DNA of 64,000 nt, from positions 19,317 through 83,316 of the forward strand of contig JAFSWZ010000035.1 of assembly GCA_017450125.1 (NCBI GenBank), in the 5' to 3' direction. Shown here piece after piece: positions 1 to 7,929 of this stretch. Numbering within the stretch: the stretch's first letter is position 1; every line of letters begins with the position of its first letter. Under the pieces are notes generated by a model. It did no database searches, was not told the origin of the DNA, and saw nothing but the letters and a program-made list of their open reading frames with translations. This DNA is from Synergistaceae bacterium. GTDB lineage: Bacteria; Synergistota; Synergistia; Synergistales; Aminobacteriaceae. The translations under genes and the position numbers were made by a program.

Positions 1-1
1 A

Positions 2-1060
2 GCCTACATTCTCGCGGATAACCGGCTTGCTGAAGATTCCTCGTGGGATAAGGCAATGCTCAAGACCGAGATGCTCAAGCTCCGGGACGATTACGGCCTC
101 GAACTTGAACACACAGGCTTTGAGCGCAGAGAGATTCTGCGTCTGCGAATGGACATTGCGGACACGCCCAAAGACGAGGATGCAACCCCCGAAGAAGTGC
201 AGTCTGTAGTCTCACAGTTAGGCGATCTGTGGATACTCGGAGAGCACCGCCTTATCTGCGGGAGCAGCACCGATGCAGAGACAGTGAGCCGCTTGCTTGC
301 CGGAGAGAAGCCCCACCTTATGGTTACCGATCCGCCCTACGGAGTGAACTACGATCCAGAATGGCGCAACAACTTCAAGGCTTCGCAGTCCGAACGTACA
401 GGGCGGGTGCTTAACGACGACAAAGACGACTGGCGCGACGCGTGGAAATTATTTCACGGAGATGTCGCGTACGTGTGGCACGCCTCGCTGCATTGCCGGG
501 CTGTAGCTGACAGCTTAGAGGCCAGCGGCTTCATCCTGCGCAATCAAATTATCTGGGTAAAGCCGAACTTCACGCTTTCTCGCGGGGATTACCACTGGCA
601 GCACGAACCCTGCTGGTACGCAGTACGTGAGGACAACGCAGAGTGCCCCGACATAGCGCAGTATTGCGAAGGGTACGATTCATGCCAGTACGCGGTGCGC
701 AAGAACCAGAAGAGTCATTGGCAGGGAAGCCGCAGCGAGTCAACAGTGTGGCAGATAGGCTTCAAGGAAGACACGCAGACCACGCACGGGACGCAGAAGC
801 CCGTCGAGTGTATGCGCCGCCCGATGCTGAACAACTCCGAGCCGAACGACATAATTTACGAGCCATTCTCCGGGAGCGGTACGACAATCATTGCCGCCGA
901 GTCATGCCGCCGGAGATGCTATGCGGTTGAGCTGAATCCTGAGTACGTTGATATGGCAGTGAGACGCTGGCAGGAGTTCACGGGACAGCAGGCAGTGCTT
1001 GAGGGCGACGGACACACATTCGGAGAGATAGCCGAGTTGCGGAGTGAGGCCAGTGAATGA
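2..1060 (+). CDS. ParB-like/DNA methylase fusion, 5' end outside window
   Basis: The reading frame is open from base 2, so the gene starts before the window. The first residues (AYILADNRLAE) look like the end of a ParB/Srx-type domain, followed by a beta-class amino-methyltransferase. The DPPYG motif is at about 329 and the SAM-binding FSGSGT motif at about 866, and this order fits the beta group of N6-adenine/N4-cytosine methylases. ParB-methylase fusions are common just upstream of phage terminase genes and probably modify phage DNA. The stop codon overlaps the start of the next gene, so the genes are co-translated. The first in-frame ATG (56) lies inside the ParB-like part and is probably not the true start. 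Target specificity cannot be read from the sequence. Confidence 0.85.
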   Translation, partial: AYILADNRLAEDSSWDKAMLKTEMLKLRDDYGLELEHTGFERREILRLRMDIADTPKDEDATPEEVQSVVSQLGDLWILGEHRLICGSSTDAETVSRLLAGEKPHLMVTDPPYGVNYDPEWRNNFKASQSERTGRVLNDDKDDWRDAWKLFHGDVAYVWHASLHCRAVADSLEASGFILRNQIIWVKPNFTLSRGDYHWQHEPCWYAVREDNAECPDIAQYCEGYDSCQYAVRKNQKSHWQGSRSESTVWQIGFKEDTQTTHGTQKPVECMRRPMLNNSEPNDIIYEPFSGSGTTIIAAESCRRRCYAVELNPEYVDMAVRRWQEFTGQQAVLEGDGHTFGEIAELRSEASE

Positions 1061-1475
1061 CGCACGCAGTCAAGGCCTGTACCCGAAGGAGACAATCGCG
1101 AACCTGCTTAACATTTCGGAGCGCAGGATAGAACAGCTAGTGAAGCAGAAGATAATCCCGAAGGCCGGTCGCGGAGTGTTTGATCTCGGGCCGACAGTGC
1201 AGGCGTATGTGCGATACCTGCAGGGTCTAAGCAGCGGGGCACTGAAGGCGAGCGAACCGTCAGAACTAGACCGCAGACTCATGGAGGCGAAAGTCCTCGA
1301 GCGCGAGTCCAAAGCCCGGCAGGCAAAATACCGGGCTGACGCAATGGAGCAGGAAGTCCGCAAAACCAGACTGCACACAGAAATTCCCCAGAGACTAAAA
1401 GAGCGCAATTACGATACACAGCTAATTGATGAGGTTATGGCTGTGGTCAGTGAGATTCTTGGTGATAGCTCATGA
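1044..1475 (+). CDS. Nu1-like helix-turn-helix DNA-binding protein
   Basis: This is a 143-residue protein with a GTG start inside the end of the methylase gene. GTG 1053 is an alternative start. Residues about 10-55 (LYPKETIANLLNISERRIEQ, then IIPKAGRGVF) form a winged helix-turn-helix of the type found in terminase small subunits such as lambda gpNu1. A long charged helix rich in R, K and E follows. The protein resembles the product of the gene at 2892, which is better placed to be the terminase small subunit, so this copy may be a paralogue with a regulatory or packaging role. The exact function is inferred. Confidence 0.6.
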   Translation: MRPVNDARSQGLYPKETIANLLNISERRIEQLVKQKIIPKAGRGVFDLGPTVQAYVRYLQGLSSGALKASEPSELDRRLMEAKVLERESKARQAKYRADAMEQEVRKTRLHTEIPQRLKERNYDTQLIDEVMAVVSEILGDSS

Positions 1476-2095
1476 AGAAGAGAGTCAACAAGACGGTACA
1501 ACCTATTCGGAGTCAGTCCGACCGTGATGCGCTGGATATGTACTTCATGCACAGGAACACGCGAGACCGGGTGATGTTTGCGCTTGGAATTTACACAGGC
1601 CGCCGAATTTCCGACCTAGTGAGGCTGAATGTTCGGGATGTTGCGTATGTCGACAGGAAGGGCAGGCTGTGCATTATGGAGCGTCTGATGATTCATGAGC
1701 AGAAAACGGGGAAATTCGCAGACCCGCTTATTCACCCTAGAGTGCGTCGGATTCTGAGCAAGTATCTCCGACAACGCCGGAAACATAGCGAGTCGTTGGG
1801 GGCATTGCTGAATGAACCGCTGCTGAAATCGCGTAAGGCACGGCACGATGGCCAGCACCGAATTACGAAGCGTCATGCGTTGCGTGTACTGACGAATGCG
1901 GCGCGATCCTGCGGACTGAACTACAAAATCGGGACACACTCCCTGCGTAAGACGTTCGGGTATATCCAGCACCAGAACGGCACGAGCATAGAGCTGATAC
2001 AGCGGATGCTGAACCACAGCTCGCCGGAAATCACGTTAGCGTACATCGGGATAACGCGTGATGACATGGATGAGGCAATATTGAGTATGGATTGA
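1472..2095 (+). CDS. Short phage tyrosine recombinase
   Basis: A 207-residue protein whose ATG overlaps the previous stop (ATGA). It contains only the catalytic domain of the tyrosine recombinase family. The visible catalytic set is Arg44/45 in TGRRISDL, a Lys near residue 78, His156 and Arg159 in THSLRKT, His182 in LNHSS and Tyr191 in LAYIGI. It has no arm-binding N-terminal domain. Its place between DNA-modification and packaging genes, far from the other integrase at 42.6-43.8 kb, suggests a role other than attL/attR integration, such as resolution of genome multimers or a small inversion. That role is inference. The catalytic residues look intact. Confidence 0.85.
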   Translation: MKKRVNKTVQPIRSQSDRDALDMYFMHRNTRDRVMFALGIYTGRRISDLVRLNVRDVAYVDRKGRLCIMERLMIHEQKTGKFADPLIHPRVRRILSKYLRQRRKHSESLGALLNEPLLKSRKARHDGQHRITKRHALRVLTNAARSCGLNYKIGTHSLRKTFGYIQHQNGTSIELIQRMLNHSSPEITLAYIGITRDDMDEAILSMD

Positions 2096-2107
2096 GGAGG
2101 AAAGATT

Positions 2108-2389
2108 ATGAAGCTGAGTGAGGATCAGAGGCAGTCATTGATCACGAGCCTGCTGGGATTTGTGAGGCGGGTATCGTTTCACGGAGCAGATTCGCCGGAG
2201 GAAGCACTAGGCTTTCCGAACATCGTGGGCTTGTTGCTGGGGGAGTCGTGGTTGTTCGACACTGAAGGAAGTCCTGCCTTTGTGCAGGTAGAGGATGCAG
2301 AATCAGATTGCGTGCAAGAATCAGAGAATAGCGGGACGGGTCTTTCGCGTGAATGCGGATGCCGCCGATGTTTTGAGTGTACGGAGTGA
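2108..2389 (+). CDS. Hypothetical acidic protein
   Basis: A 93-residue protein starting at ATG 2108, preceded by a strong GAGGAGG ribosome-binding site just after the recombinase stop. No domain is recognised. The C-terminal third is acidic and carries four cysteines in a CGCRRCFEC cluster, which could bind metal. It is in the same orientation as the packaging genes. No function is proposed. Confidence 0.55.
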   Translation: MKLSEDQRQSLITSLLGFVRRVSFHGADSPEEALGFPNIVGLLLGESWLFDTEGSPAFVQVEDAESDCVQESENSGTGLSRECGCRRCFECTE

Positions 2390-2638
2390 TGTCCGTCTTC
2401 TCCGTAAAAGGACATTCGATTTTTTGAGGGGGCTTGACAAAGAAAATGCCGATGACTGCTGAGAAAAAAGGTACTGTGAGGCATTTTTTGAGTTGCGGTC
2501 GGCCCGCCGAGCCCGGAATTTGGCTAGGCACAGAAAAATTAAGTTGGCAGGGAATTGACCGTTGCAACGACTGACTTTGTGGAATAACTCTGCCAAACGG
2601 GATTATTTCTCTGCCAGAGGAATCAAGGAGGCGAAAAC

Positions 2639-2920
2639 ATGGAACTCTGGAGCATAGTTCAGAGAGTGCTGATGATAGTTTGCGCTGTTATTGGAGGTAT
2701 GTTCGCATTCGTCATAGGCTCAGGCTTGTTAATAGCGTTAGTGTGTTGGGTGTTCTTCTTGCTGGAGTATCCGCTGGAGTTAGCATTCTGGATGCTGGAG
2801 AAAATACTTCCTCCCTTTCCCCGCAGAGAAGAGCGTCCTCATAGGCGCGAACCAGAACCGCCGCCGCCACCGCCGATTTATGGAGGCTGTCATGTCGAGA
2901 CGGAAGAATCAGCTCCGTGA
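2639..2920 (+). CDS. Hypothetical membrane protein with proline-rich tail
   Basis: A 93-residue protein with an AAGGAGG site 7 bases before ATG 2639. Two hydrophobic segments (about residues 8-30 and 32-50) predict an inner-membrane hairpin, followed by a basic stretch and a run of prolines (PEPPPPPP). It overlaps the following terminase small subunit gene by 29 bases. The 249 bases before it (2390-2638) hold no convincing gene. The function is unknown. Confidence 0.6.
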   Translation: MELWSIVQRVLMIVCAVIGGMFAFVIGSGLLIALVCWVFFLLEYPLELAFWMLEKILPPFPRREERPHRREPEPPPPPPIYGGCHVETEESAP

Positions 2921-3395
2921 TTTCCGTGCAATCAAGGTAACAGCCAATGAAGCGGCCTCATTCCTGAAGCTCCCGGAACGTTCATTCTACCGGCTTGTCG
3001 AAACAGGAGTCATCCCGAAGGCTGGAGACGGCGAGTACATTCTCGGAGAGGTTGTCGAGGCCTACTGGCGCAACCAGTTCGACAGCGAAGGGCTGAAGGC
3101 AGCACAGACCCGCCTAGTAACCGCCCAAGCCGAACTCAAGGAAGCCGAGCTTGCGGAGAATCGCGGTGAACTTCACCGGGCCTCAGCAATCGCGAAAGTG
3201 TGGACGGATAACGTGCTGAACGCTAAGACACGCCTGCTTGCCATTCCCACGAAGGTCGGGCCGCTGCTTGAAGGCCAACCGCTACAGGTAATAGTAGCGA
3301 AGCTGAAAGAGGCAATCTACGAGGCACTGAAGGAGTTATCCGAGTATGACGGCGAAAAGATCACCCGAACGGCAGCTATTCTCCGAAATCAATAA
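2892..3395 (+). CDS. Terminase small subunit, Nu1 family
   Basis: A 167-residue protein. ATG 2892 is preferred over ATG 2880 because GGAGG sits 5 bases upstream of it. The N-terminal 60 residues form a helix-turn-helix (VTANEAASFLKLPERSFYRL, then GVIPKAGDGEY) as in gpNu1-type small terminases. A long helical region rich in Ala and Glu, suited to oligomerisation, follows. The protein would recognise the packaging site and recruit the large subunit, whose gene overlaps it by 50 bases. Family and context agree. The packaging site itself was not located. Confidence 0.8.
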   Translation: MSRRKNQLRDFRAIKVTANEAASFLKLPERSFYRLVETGVIPKAGDGEYILGEVVEAYWRNQFDSEGLKAAQTRLVTAQAELKEAELAENRGELHRASAIAKVWTDNVLNAKTRLLAIPTKVGPLLEGQPLQVIVAKLKEAIYEALKELSEYDGEKITRTAAILRNQ

Positions 3396-5265
3396 CGCAT
3401 GGCTTCCCCCGCCAGACCTTACCGTCAGTGAATGGGCAGATGAGTTCAGGAGGATTCCCCCCGAAGCGTCAGCAGAGCCGGGCATATGGAGGACTTCCCG
3501 AGCAGAGTATCAGCGCGAAGTCATGAACGCCATATCCGACCCGCTCACCGAACGCGTTGTGATGATGACTGCGGCACAGGTCGGCAAGAGTGAGATTCTG
3601 CTAAACGTCGTGGGGTATTTCATCGACCAAGAACCAAGCCCGATATTGCTGATACAGCCGACGATAGAGATGGGCGAGTCATTCAGCAAGGACAGAGTTG
3701 CGCCGATGGTGAGGGACACAGCATGTTTGCGCGAGAAAGTGTTTGCGAGCAAGAGCAAGAGCAGCGGCAACACCATCAAGGAGAAGAAATTTCCGGGCGG
3801 GCAGATAACGATAGCCGGAGCAAATTCCCCCGCATCGTTGGCCTCAAGGCCGATTCGTGTGCTGTTGTGCGACGAGGTTGACCGTTACCCCGCAAGTGCA
3901 GGCACAGAAGGCGACCCGTTAAGCCTCGCGATGAAGCGTACACAGAATTTCTGGAACAGGCGCATTGTCTGGGTCAGCACACCCACATTGCTGGGAATTT
4001 CCCGTATCGAGAAGGCCTACAACGCAAGCTCGCGTGAAGTTTGGTGCGTGCCTTGTCCAACTTGCGGGGAATATCAGCCTTACTCATGGGAGCAGATCAC
4101 ATTCAAGGACTTGCCCGAGCCGATTATGACCTGTGCGAAATGCGGAGCGAAACACAACGAGGTAGAGTGGAAGGCCGGGCAGGAGCGCGGGAAATGGATT
4201 GCAGGCAACCCTGAAGAGACCAGAGTGCGGGGCTTTCACGTCAACGCCTTTGCGAGTGCGTGGGTAACGTGGAAGAGCCTCATCGAGCAATACGTCGAGG
4301 CATTCCGTAATGGCGAGGAAGAACTCAAAGTCTGGTGGAACACAGTGCTCGGTCTGCCGTTCGAGAACACGAGCGGAACTCTTGAGGTTGAGGCGATGGA
4401 GTCTCACCGCGAAGAGTACAAGGCCGAGCTTCCTGACGGAGTGCTGGTGCTGACGTGCGGCGTGGACACACAAGACGACCGCCTCGAGGCTGAAGTTGTC
4501 GGCTGGGGCGTAGGTCATGAGAGCTGGGGCATAGAGTATCGTGTATTCTATGGTGATCCCGGCTTGAAGGAAGTGTGGCAGGCTCTCGACGACTTCCTGA
4601 ACAAGACGTGGAGTTACGCGAACGGCGACAGGTTAGGAATTGCGCGGGTCTGTATTGACAGCGCAGGGCACTTCACAGACGAGGTGTATCGATTCTGCAA
4701 GCCGCGAGTGCGCAGAGGAGTCTTCGCGATTGTCGGGAGAGGCCGTGAGGGAATGCCGAGTGTGAGCAAGCCGAGCCGGAATAACAGGCGGCATGTTGTG
4801 CTGTTCACTCTGGGAGTAACGACGATCAAGGGCACGTTGTTTTCGCGGCTGAAAGTCGATAAGCACGGAGCAGGATATTGTCATTTCCCGCTGGACGCAA
4901 AGCACAATCACAGAGGCTATGATGCCGTGTACTTCAAGGGTTTGCTGTCAGAACGAATGGTAGTGAAGCGCGTGAAGGGGCGGGACACAATAACGTGGGA
5001 GCCTCGCAGTGTGGGGATTCGCAATGAGCCGCTTGATACCCGTGTATATGCTACGGGGGCACTGGAGCTTTTGAACCCGAACTTTGAGGCACACCGGCAG
5101 CGCAGAGCGAAGAGGCTTGACACGACTCCGATGCCGAAGGTGAAGCAGGCCGTGTACATTGAGAAGGCGGAAGAGACGAAGCCCGCCGCCGTTCCCGAAG
5201 CAAGGAAACCGGTCGTGAAGTCTAGCGTGTCTGCGGGATTTTTCCGGCGTGGCCTGAGAATGTGA
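3346..5265 (+). CDS. Terminase large subunit, lambda gpA (GpA) family
   Basis: A 639-residue packaging motor and nuclease, the usual length for the lambda gpA family. It shows a Walker-A-like TAAQVGKSE at residues 75-83, Walker B RVLLCDEVDRY at about 171-181, and two CxxC pairs (CPTC and CAKC, about residues 228-268) typical of this family. The C-terminal half carries the conserved acidic segment VLTCGVDTQDDRLE of the nuclease domain. It overlaps the small subunit gene out of frame, as in many phages, and precedes the head genes. The gene looks complete. Confidence 0.95.
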   Translation: MTAKRSPERQLFSEINNAWLPPPDLTVSEWADEFRRIPPEASAEPGIWRTSRAEYQREVMNAISDPLTERVVMMTAAQVGKSEILLNVVGYFIDQEPSPILLIQPTIEMGESFSKDRVAPMVRDTACLREKVFASKSKSSGNTIKEKKFPGGQITIAGANSPASLASRPIRVLLCDEVDRYPASAGTEGDPLSLAMKRTQNFWNRRIVWVSTPTLLGISRIEKAYNASSREVWCVPCPTCGEYQPYSWEQITFKDLPEPIMTCAKCGAKHNEVEWKAGQERGKWIAGNPEETRVRGFHVNAFASAWVTWKSLIEQYVEAFRNGEEELKVWWNTVLGLPFENTSGTLEVEAMESHREEYKAELPDGVLVLTCGVDTQDDRLEAEVVGWGVGHESWGIEYRVFYGDPGLKEVWQALDDFLNKTWSYANGDRLGIARVCIDSAGHFTDEVYRFCKPRVRRGVFAIVGRGREGMPSVSKPSRNNRRHVVLFTLGVTTIKGTLFSRLKVDKHGAGYCHFPLDAKHNHRGYDAVYFKGLLSERMVVKRVKGRDTITWEPRSVGIRNEPLDTRVYATGALELLNPNFEAHRQRRAKRLDTTPMPKVKQAVYIEKAEETKPAAVPEARKPVVKSSVSAGFFRRGLRM

Positions 5266-5266
5266 A

Positions 5267-5275
5267 TGATATAAT
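5267..5275 (+). promoter_or_regulatory. Extended -10 promoter of moron-like cassette
   Basis: TGA followed by a perfect TATAAT (5270-5275) lies just after the terminase stop. No good -35 box is visible, which suits an extended -10 promoter. It would drive the two small genes that follow. Confidence 0.45.
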
Positions 5276-5322
5276 TACCGACAATTTCACGTAACAAAAT
5301 TTATCCATAAGGAGAGATAGCC

Positions 5323-5502
5323 ATGAGCGCATATTTTAGTCGTGAGCTTGTCGAGCAAGTTAATTCGCAAATGGCATCAGGGCGTGTTGCTTCGCGTGTT
5401 ATCCCGCCGAAGGTCCGATCTTACGTTGAAGGCAAGACGACGCAAGAGATAGCTGATGCCTTATCATGGGCTTGGAGGAAAAATGCCGGCAGAGACAGAT
5501 AA
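5323..5502 (+). CDS. Small hypothetical protein (59 aa)
   Basis: ATG 5323 follows a GGAGAG site by 6-7 bases and the frame runs 59 codons to TAA at 5500-5502. The product is basic (VIPPKVRSYVEGKTT, then WAWRKNAGRDR) with no recognised domain. Its end overlaps the next gene, so the two are probably co-translated. Together with its own promoter and the terminator at 6079-6100 it forms a moron-like insertion between packaging and head genes. The function is unknown. Confidence 0.55.
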   Translation: MSAYFSRELVEQVNSQMASGRVASRVIPPKVRSYVEGKTTQEIADALSWAWRKNAGRDR

Positions 5503-5977
5503 TATCTCAGTGCCGCACCGTTACAGTACGGTATATAAATTGCTTGTTCACGGAGAGGACGATTTAGTCGGGCAGATTGCTTATGCCATTTACAAGCAGC
5601 AGAAAATCGAGAAAATAACGCGATTCACGACACAGAATAAACGTCCGCCTACGGATGAAGATCTTGCGTCATTCATGGAGAATGCCGAGTCAGAGAATCA
5701 GCTGCGTTTCTACAATGACCGTGCTGTGAGCATACTGAAAGACTTTCTCGAAAAGTCGCTTACCTCAGAAGTTGATGAGGTAAATTCCCAGCTCAAGGCA
5801 GAGTATGACGCTAATATCCATGAATTATTGAGGGATTTGAAGCCTAAAGACTTTATGTATGGTGTCTGGCAAGGAGTATTTGCTTCGTTCTTGTTCTTTG
5901 CTGGAGGTATTTTGCTGTTGCTTGCGACTGGAGGATGGGCACGTATCGGACAGGCTCTGATTCAGCTCGCGCAATGA
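5483..5977 (+). CDS. Hypothetical protein with C-terminal membrane segment
   Basis: A 164-residue protein. ATG 5483 has GGAGG at the right distance and overlaps the preceding small gene, so the longer frame from 5456 is unlikely. The N-terminal two thirds are charged and helical. A single hydrophobic segment (about residues 133-155, FLFFAGGILLLLATGGW) predicts membrane anchoring with most of the protein in the cytoplasm. Morons often encode membrane proteins that alter the lysogen. A role such as superinfection exclusion is only a guess. No family is recognised. Confidence 0.6.
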   Translation: MPAETDNISVPHRYSTVYKLLVHGEDDLVGQIAYAIYKQQKIEKITRFTTQNKRPPTDEDLASFMENAESENQLRFYNDRAVSILKDFLEKSLTSEVDEVNSQLKAEYDANIHELLRDLKPKDFMYGVWQGVFASFLFFAGGILLLLATGGWARIGQALIQLAQ

Positions 5978-6019
5978 TATAGTTATGGTATTGCCCTGTT
6001 GCTGTCGAAAGCTCGCGTT

Positions 6020-6100
6020 CCTACGCAAGCGATTGAGGTAGGCAGAACTGGGGCGTTATCAGTTCTACGTAGAATGCTGCTCCCTTCGGGGAGCTTTTTT
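6020..6100 (+). ncRNA. Possible structured RNA ending in a terminator
   Basis: Three hairpins lie in a row between two genes: CCTAC/GTAGG (6020-6042), AGAACTG/CAGTTCT with a 9-base loop (6044-6066), and the terminator stem at 6079-6100. The palindrome TTCTACGTAGAA overlaps the second. This could be the structured 3' end of the cassette mRNA or a small RNA. No RNA family is recognised. Confidence 0.3.
6079..6100 (+). terminator. Intrinsic terminator
   Basis: Perfect 6-bp stem GCTCCC/GGGAGC around a TTCG tetraloop, followed by six T. It closes the 5.27-6.1 kb cassette just before the ribosome-binding site of the next head gene. Confidence 0.85.
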
Positions 6101-6113
6101 GTTGGGAGGGCAA

Positions 6114-6350
6114 ATGCAGACAACAATCAAGGAACAGTTACACATAGCCGAGTCCCGCCTAGCCCTGTACCTGAAGGCCGAAGACGCAATTCTTCACAGC
6201 CAATCCTACGAGATGGAAGGTCTCAAGCTGACCCGCGCAAACTTGAAGGATGTGCAGAACGCAATAGCCGCCCTCAAGAACGAAATCTCAGCCCTGAAGG
6301 CGAAACTGCGAGGCCGTTCAAGGTTCAGGGTGGTGCGTCCGGGATGGTGA
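6114..6350 (+). CDS. DUF6148-like small head protein
   Basis: A 78-residue protein. ATG 6114 is chosen because GGGAGGG lies 3-9 bases upstream, and it removes five residues from the longer TTG-started frame. The sequence (EQLHIAESRLALYLKAEDA, then SYEMEGLKLTRANL) matches the DUF6148 pattern of small helical proteins coded between terminase and portal. It occupies the same place as lambda gpW, a head-tail joining protein. The functional analogy is inference from position. Confidence 0.6.
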   Translation: MQTTIKEQLHIAESRLALYLKAEDAILHSQSYEMEGLKLTRANLKDVQNAIAALKNEISALKAKLRGRSRFRVVRPGW

Positions 6351-6354
6351 TAAC

Positions 6355-7929
6355 GTGAGCAGGCACAAGAAGCGATTGCGTGTCAAGAACTCCGGCTACT
6401 CACATTACGGAGCAAGCCGAACCAAGCCCAGCGTCTCAAACTGGTATTCCTACTCCAAATCCCCCGCAGAAGACATCACCGACAACCTCGAATTACTCCG
6501 AGAACGTTCCCGCGACCTCTACGCAGGAGGCGGCCCTCTAGGACGCGGAGCAATTGACCGCATCGTCCTGAACTCCGTCGGTGCAGGTCTGACTCTTAAC
6601 TGCAGGATCAGCGCGGAGGCACTCGGACTCTCTGAGGAACAGGCCGAAGAGTGGGAGGAAAACACGGAGCGAGAGTTTGCGTTTTGGGCAGAAAGCAAGG
6701 ACTGCGACATCACACGGAGCATGAATTTCTACGAGTTGCAGGCCTTGTGCTTCAAGTCCGTGCTACTGAACGGCGACGCTCTGGTGATGCTGCCGATGCG
6801 GACGACAAAGAATTTCCCCTACGACCTGAGAATCGCGCTAATTGAGAGAGACAGACTGCAAGACCCGCCCATGAGAACACTTGACAGTATGATTGACGGC
6901 GGCGTTGAGTTCGACCTTGACGGCAAGCCAGTAGCCTACCACATCGCGAACAAGCACCCGTTGAGTGAATTGTCAGGACTCCCGCCGCTCAAGTACGTCA
7001 GAGTCCCGGCATTCGGAGCAAGTACAGGCCGGAGAAACGTGCTGCACCTTTTGCCGCTTGAACGCATAGGCCAGCACAGAGGAGTCCCCTTTCTTGCGCC
7101 GGTCATTGAGACTCTAAAGCAGCTGGGAAGATACAGTGATGCGGAACTTATGGCAGCAGTGATCGGAGGAATCTTTGCGATTTTCTTCGAGCACGGAGTT
7201 GATGACGATGACAACTCAGACTTTGTAGGCGAGGAGTCAATGGCCAGTGATTTGGGCTTGCGTGAACGCCGTGATGAAGAGCTCAGGGTGTGGCGCGAAG
7301 GCCTGAACACAATCGGCATGGATGACATGTACGGAATGATAGCCGACCTTCCTGAACGTACCCGAGCAAAGTCTGTGTCTCCTGCCCGACCGAACACAGC
7401 TTTTGACGCGTTCGTGCTGTCCCTTGTGCGGCAAATTGGCAGTGCTCTGGGAGTTCCCGCAGAAGTGTTGTTGCTGAACTTCGAGGCTTCCTACAGTGCC
7501 TCACGCGGTGCGTTACTTGAGGCGTGGAAGCTGTTTAACTACTGGCGCACGTGGTGGGTAACGAATTTCTGTCAGCCGATTTATGAGGAATGGCTCAATG
7601 AGGCAGTGCTGAGAGGACGCGTGAAAGCTCCGGGATTTCTGGAAGACCCGATGATTCGCTATGCATATTCATGGGCGGACTGGACCGGGCCGAGTCAGGG
7701 ACAGCTTGACCCCGTGAAGGAAGTGAAGGCCGCGATTTTGCGCGTGGAAAACGGCTTCAGTACCCGCCAGCGTGAGACAGCAGAGCTTACAGGCGGAGAC
7801 TGGGAACTGAATCACCGTCAGCGCGTCAAGGAAGAGAAGCTGAGGCGAGAGGCAGGATTCACGTCAACACCAGGCGACGATATAAAGGAGAGTGAAGGCG
7901 AAAGTGTGGAAGGTAACAGCGAAGAGTGA
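6355..7929 (+). CDS. Phage portal protein, lambda gpB family
   Basis: A 524-residue portal protein starting at GTG 6355. The family length is about 500-530. The segment RDLYAGGGPLGRGAIDRIVL near residue 50 and the run SASRGALLEAWKLFNYWRTW near residue 385 are typical of the lambda B portal family. Twelve copies would form the ring through which DNA enters the head and to which the tail joins. Its end overlaps the protease gene by 38 bases. The last 20 residues are acidic and low in complexity. Confidence 0.93.
   Translation: MSRHKKRLRVKNSGYSHYGASRTKPSVSNWYSYSKSPAEDITDNLELLRERSRDLYAGGGPLGRGAIDRIVLNSVGAGLTLNCRISAEALGLSEEQAEEWEENTEREFAFWAESKDCDITRSMNFYELQALCFKSVLLNGDALVMLPMRTTKNFPYDLRIALIERDRLQDPPMRTLDSMIDGGVEFDLDGKPVAYHIANKHPLSELSGLPPLKYVRVPAFGASTGRRNVLHLLPLERIGQHRGVPFLAPVIETLKQLGRYSDAELMAAVIGGIFAIFFEHGVDDDDNSDFVGEESMASDLGLRERRDEELRVWREGLNTIGMDDMYGMIADLPERTRAKSVSPARPNTAFDAFVLSLVRQIGSALGVPAEVLLLNFEASYSASRGALLEAWKLFNYWRTWWVTNFCQPIYEEWLNEAVLRGRVKAPGFLEDPMIRYAYSWADWTGPSQGQLDPVKEVKAAILRVENGFSTRQRETAELTGGDWELNHRQRVKEEKLRREAGFTSTPGDDIKESEGESVEGNSEE

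Noticed and set aside
2434..2439. Perfect TTGACA in the gap before 2639
   Set aside because: No acceptable -10 box lies 16-18 bases downstream, so a promoter is not supported.
5999..6358. 119-codon frame overlapping the DUF6148-like gene
   Set aside because: It crosses the terminator at 6079-6100 and reads as noise. The frame from 6114 has a good ribosome-binding site and a known pattern.
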